The translations under genes were made by a program, and so were the position numbers. The notes below the pieces were generated by a model. The model saw nothing but the letters and a program-made list of their open reading frames with translations. It had not been told where the DNA came from and made no database searches. DNA of 9,640 nt. Origin: DASQDT01 sp036380435. Lineage in GTDB: Bacteria > Acidobacteriota > Blastocatellia > Pyrinomonadales > Pyrinomonadaceae. The stretch lies in assembly GCA_036380435.1 (NCBI GenBank), contig DASVES010000015.1:1-9640 (forward strand), given 5' to 3'. Positions 9,101-9,640 of the stretch are shown here, in pieces; the first letter of the stretch is position 1, and each line of letters begins with the position of its first letter.

Positions 9101-9640
9101 GTGAGCACGCCCGCCGCCTCGTCCTCATCAACAAGAACTCGTTCTGCACGGCGCTGCTCAGAAGCCTCGAAGAGCAATCCGACGATACCCTCGTCACCGT
9201 GCAGGCAGGCGAGCACTTCGCGAAGCACAGCGGGGGAGCATACGTGGTGAACCCGCATCAGCCGGGCGACTATCGACTGTTGCTCGACGAACTCCGGCGC
9301 GACGGCAATCTCCCGCATCAGGTTCTGCACCTGTGGAATCTCTCCGCGGCCGATGGGGCGCCGACCTTCGACCAATCTCAAAGCGTGGGCTTCGGGAGTC
9401 TGCTCCAACTGGGGAAGGTTCTGGGAGAGATTGACGAGCCGCTGGAAATCGTCGTCGTCTCCAACGGCCTTCAGTGCGTCACCGGCGAAGAGGAACTGCA
9501 CCCGGAGAAGGCGACGCTGCTCGGCCCTTGCAAAACCATCCCGCAGGAGTATCCGCACCTCACCTGCCGAAGTATCGATGTCGCCATGCCACTTGCGGGG
9601 AGTTGGCAGGAACAAAAGCTGTGCGCGCAACTCGTCGCCG
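3148..9640 (+). CDS. Hybrid NRPS/PKS megasynthase, 5' part (C*-A(Gly)-T-KS-AT-KR...)
   Basis: The frame runs from ATG 3148 to the window end without a stop, giving at least 2164 residues; the 3' end is missing. The domain order by residue is: degenerate condensation C* (8-445), adenylation (452-950), carrier (965-1035, S1002), ketosynthase (1069-1495), acyltransferase (1591-1890), post-AT linker ending LPTYPFERQRYWVD (to 1944), and the start of a KR from about 1963. The protein activates glycine, loads it on the carrier, then extends it with a malonyl unit; no dehydratase lies between AT and KR. The upstream C domain at the end of the preceding protein is the likely condensation catalyst, because this protein's own C domain lacks its histidines. 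Whether the KR is complete, and whether further modules follow, cannot be seen. Confidence 0.96.
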   Translation, partial: MHDSPIEGFRLSPQQRRLWKLQEAEGADPFPALCAVSVEGVIVPETFRDAVEQTVRRHEILRTTFHLLPRMDAPIQAVGEGRFDFTQIPAPKERPPGGEQALIDTLVEEAARLPFDLKNGPVLRLTLHALSDSTHLLIVTLPALCADVLTLTKLVGEIAKAYTALLSGEQHAAETIQYADVSEWQNELLEAEDAHAGKDYWRRQELHTARPLSLFDEHPGGEQAVYDPRRFRVMLPASVMAEVKALAFEYTCSPQAVVLSCWQAVLWRLTGESEVVVSAAFKGRQYAELEDGLGLFAKYLPVRALLKEDLTFADLTKAVEASLDESGRWQEYFIEDGGTRSEGKTGTLGVGFEFIEWPRPINAGGLSFSFRRLYSHFDRFKVKLTCHQTDDALLVEFQYDGALLRQQTIERLAANLQTLLTDALARPRAAIQSLDILGSDERRALLYEFNATATAQPTSSCFHTVFERQVEETPDAAAVSVGRTTYSYRELNERANKLARRLREAGVGPEVLVGILLSRSVEMVVGLLGVLKAGGAYVPFDISQPARRLGFMLEDAGVTLLLCHESTSDTELPPHLKLMRLDADWAEIESYSAGNLPPSALPDNLAYVIYTSGSTGRPKGVQVTHASLVNLLSSMQRIPGLTSSDTLLAVTTISFDIAALELFLPLVTGARLVIATRDEAHDAGRLAGLLSDFSVTVMQATPATWRLLVESGWAGSAGLKILCGGEALARSLAEELVGRGAAVWNLYGPTETTIWSAAGRVDGGTGEGLVSVGGPIANTQMYVLDAELEPAPVGVVGELYIGGEGLARGYLNRPELTAERFVPHPHGEEAGARLYRTGDVARYRSDGGMEVVGRMDQQVKLRGHRIELGEVESALCGHPEVREAAVVVRERRPGDQRLVAYLVSGRDARPAAAELSGFVRRSLPEFMAPSSFVYLDALPRHPNGKVNRPALPEYDDTTAEAGASGGPPQTQLEGAIADIWKDVLGVAKVSLRDNFFDLGGHSLLLAQVHRRLREVVAKDISLIEMFRHPTVAALAGYLNNGHNSHSALASSAVPEPAVRRSEETGAGTEVAIIGMTGRFPGAKTVDEFWRNLRDGVESITFFSDEELAAEGCDPALLRDPKFIRAGATLDGVELFDAKFFGFSPREAEVTDPQHRLFLECAWEAMENAGYDPARFGAGVGVYASAGMNTYLLFNLAGRPDLLTPQSAYQTFIGNDKDFLTTRVSYKLNLKGPSVNVQTACSSSLVAVHLACQSLLNRECDMALAGGVAVKVPAKAGYLHDEQGIDSPDGHCRAFDAKAAGTVFGSGVGVVVLKRLADALSDGDYIHAVIKGSAVNNDGSNKISYTAPSEAGQAEVISMALAAAGVEPETIGYVETHGTGTHLGDPIEIAALTKAFGSGAQKKGYCAVGSVKTNIGHLDTAAGVAGLIKAVLALKNRELPPLLHFEQPNPQIDFAGGPFYVNEQTRAWEQGPGPRRAGVSSFGIGGTNAHVILEEAPAPATAGAARPWQLLTVSAKTEPALELAADALAAHLKNDPDASLPDVAYTLHVGRQSFEHRRLVVCRDAREAVASIERMEAKRVFTGHEESASRPVAFLFPGQGTQHVGMARELYQTEPSFRRTVDECSELLRPRLGLDLRAILYPSDDAAAAERQLEQTRLAQPALFVVEYALARLWEEWGVRPRAMLGHSIGEYVAACLAGVFSLENALALVAARGRLMQSMPAGAMLAASLAEDEARALLNEQLSLAAVNGASQCVFSGETQAVERLEAELNRRGLACRRLHTSHAFHSVMMEPVAERLADELARVKLEPPRRAYLSNLTGDWITPREATDPNYWVRQLRETVRFSDGLGKLLETPEQILLEVGPGQSLATQTRRHPKRHPQQTTVSSLRHPHDSDSSDAALLLTALGQIWLAGVPVDWPAYHTHERRRRVPLPTYPFERQRYWVDPVAREDGGAHESLRKRPNLSEWFYLPCWKPAAPARSSEAPREHARRLVLINKNSFCTALLRSLEEQSDDTLVTVQAGEHFAKHSGGAYVVNPHQPGDYRLLLDELRRDGNLPHQVLHLWNLSAADGAPTFDQSQSVGFGSLLQLGKVLGEIDEPLEIVVVSNGLQCVTGEEELHPEKATLLGPCKTIPQEYPHLTCRSIDVAMPLAGSWQEQKLCAQLVA
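3169..4482 (+). other. Degenerate condensation domain (C*) lacking HHxxxDG
   Basis: The fold is recognisable as a C domain: LSPQQRRLW at the start, RRHEILRTTF (C2-like), FDLKNGPVLRL, SEWQNEL and a DYW element near 3745. At the catalytic place, where the upstream domain has HHIVTDG, this one reads PALCADV (residues 142-148, bases 3571-3591), so both histidines and the Gly are gone and only the Asp (D147) remains. It is not the heterocyclization DxxxxD motif either. I recall similar LPALCAD-type domains at the N-terminus of other hybrid megasynthases, but cannot verify that here. It may be structural, a docking or gating platform, or have an altered reaction. Confidence 0.85.
4501..5997 (+). 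other. Adenylation (A) domain, predicted glycine-specific
   Basis: The domain activates an amino acid as acyl-AMP and loads it on the following carrier. Visible core motifs: YSYREL (486-491), LKAGGAYVP (531-539), YTSGSTGRPKG (610-620), FDIAALELF (655-663), NLYGPTETT (745-753), YRTGD (835-839), RGHRIELGE (862-870) and the catalytic lysine K945 in PNGKVNR. Placing the ten specificity positions by alignment to the GrsA phenylalanine A domain gives D656, I657, L660, Q699, L722, G724, L746, I754, W755, K945, that is DILQLGLIWK, which to my knowledge is a standard glycine code. No methyltransferase or epimerase is inserted. Codon usage changes across the central part (see findings). Confidence 0.9.
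6040..6252 (+). other. Carrier protein (T/PCP) domain
   Basis: This is a phosphopantetheine carrier with helix 1 IADIWKDVLGV and the motif DNFFDLGGHSLLLAQV. The modified serine is S1002 (6151-6153). It holds the aminoacyl (predicted glycyl) chain and hands it to the KS directly downstream, the NRPS-to-PKS switch of this protein. Confidence 0.95.
6352..7632 (+). other. Ketosynthase (KS) domain
   Basis: The KS performs decarboxylative Claisen condensation of the aminoacyl chain with malonyl-ACP. It starts at EVAIIGMTGRFPGA and ends at GIGGTNAHVILEE. The catalytic triad is intact: C1240 in VQTACSSSL, H1376 in THGTGT, H1416 in NIGHLD. The VQTACSSS form (Gln where many type I PKSs have Asp) is, as I recall, frequent in KSs that follow NRPS modules, which fits its place after a peptidyl carrier. 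It should be active. Confidence 0.96.
7918..8815 (+). other. Acyltransferase (AT) domain, malonyl-CoA type
   Basis: The AT loads the extender unit onto the module's carrier. FLFPGQGTQHVGM starts the domain; the nucleophile is S1687 in GHSIGEYVAA. The specificity motif at 1783-1786 is HAFH, the signature of malonyl-CoA-selective ATs, rather than the YASH of methylmalonyl types. A normal post-AT linker follows to residue 1944 (about 8980). Confidence 0.93.
9034..9640 (+). other. Ketoreductase domain, N-terminal structural part (cut by window end)
   Basis: From WFYLPCWK (residues 1966-1973) onward the sequence matches the structural subdomain that precedes PKS KR catalytic domains. It follows the AT linker directly, so no dehydratase is inserted. 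From 9253 it is nearly identical to the start of the window, where the same stretch leads into a complete KR; a functional KR beyond the edge is therefore likely but not seen. Confidence 0.85.
9253..9640 (+). repeat. Long direct repeat, copy 2 (KR structural subdomain)
   Basis: This is the counterpart of bases 1-388, in the same reading frame, in the next PKS module. Ten of the 13 differences are synonymous; the three replacements relative to copy 1 are Ala to Gly, Tyr to Phe and Thr to Lys. The repeat is cut by the window end and probably continues into the KR catalytic part. Confidence 0.97.

Overview
The window is the interior of a modular hybrid polyketide/non-ribosomal peptide (PKS/NRPS) assembly line. 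All the coding lies on the + strand in one reading frame, interrupted only by a 75-base gap. The DNA is GC-rich (about 60-65% by eye). Large soil bacteria such as Acidobacteria or Myxobacteria fit this and the domain style, but no taxonomic marker is present, so the host is inference.

Layout: (1) Bases 1-3072 are the 3' part of a megasynthase whose start lies upstream. They encode a ketoreductase (KR), a carrier protein (T), a complete condensation domain (C) with an intact HHxxxDG motif, and a basic C-terminal tail. (2) Bases 3073-3147 are a short gap with a Shine-Dalgarno site. (3) Bases 3148-9640 are the 5' part of a second megasynthase, at least 2164 residues and still open at the window end. 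Its order is a degenerate C domain lacking both catalytic histidines (C*), an adenylation domain (A) whose specificity code reads as glycine, T, ketosynthase (KS), malonyl-type acyltransferase (AT), and the beginning of a KR.

Working together: the first protein ends a PKS module whose ketoreduced acyl chain is carried on T, and its terminal C domain would pass that chain across the protein boundary to glycine on the second protein. The KS-AT-KR module then extends glycine with malonate and, if its KR is active and nothing else intervenes downstream, leaves a 4-amino-3-hydroxybutyrate (GABOB, statine-like) unit.

The most notable features are: a 388-base near-identical repeat at the two window ends, covering the same part of the KR region in consecutive PKS modules; two C domains abutting across a protein junction, the second without catalytic histidines; and a codon-usage island over the specificity core of the A domain, which looks like a recombination patch.
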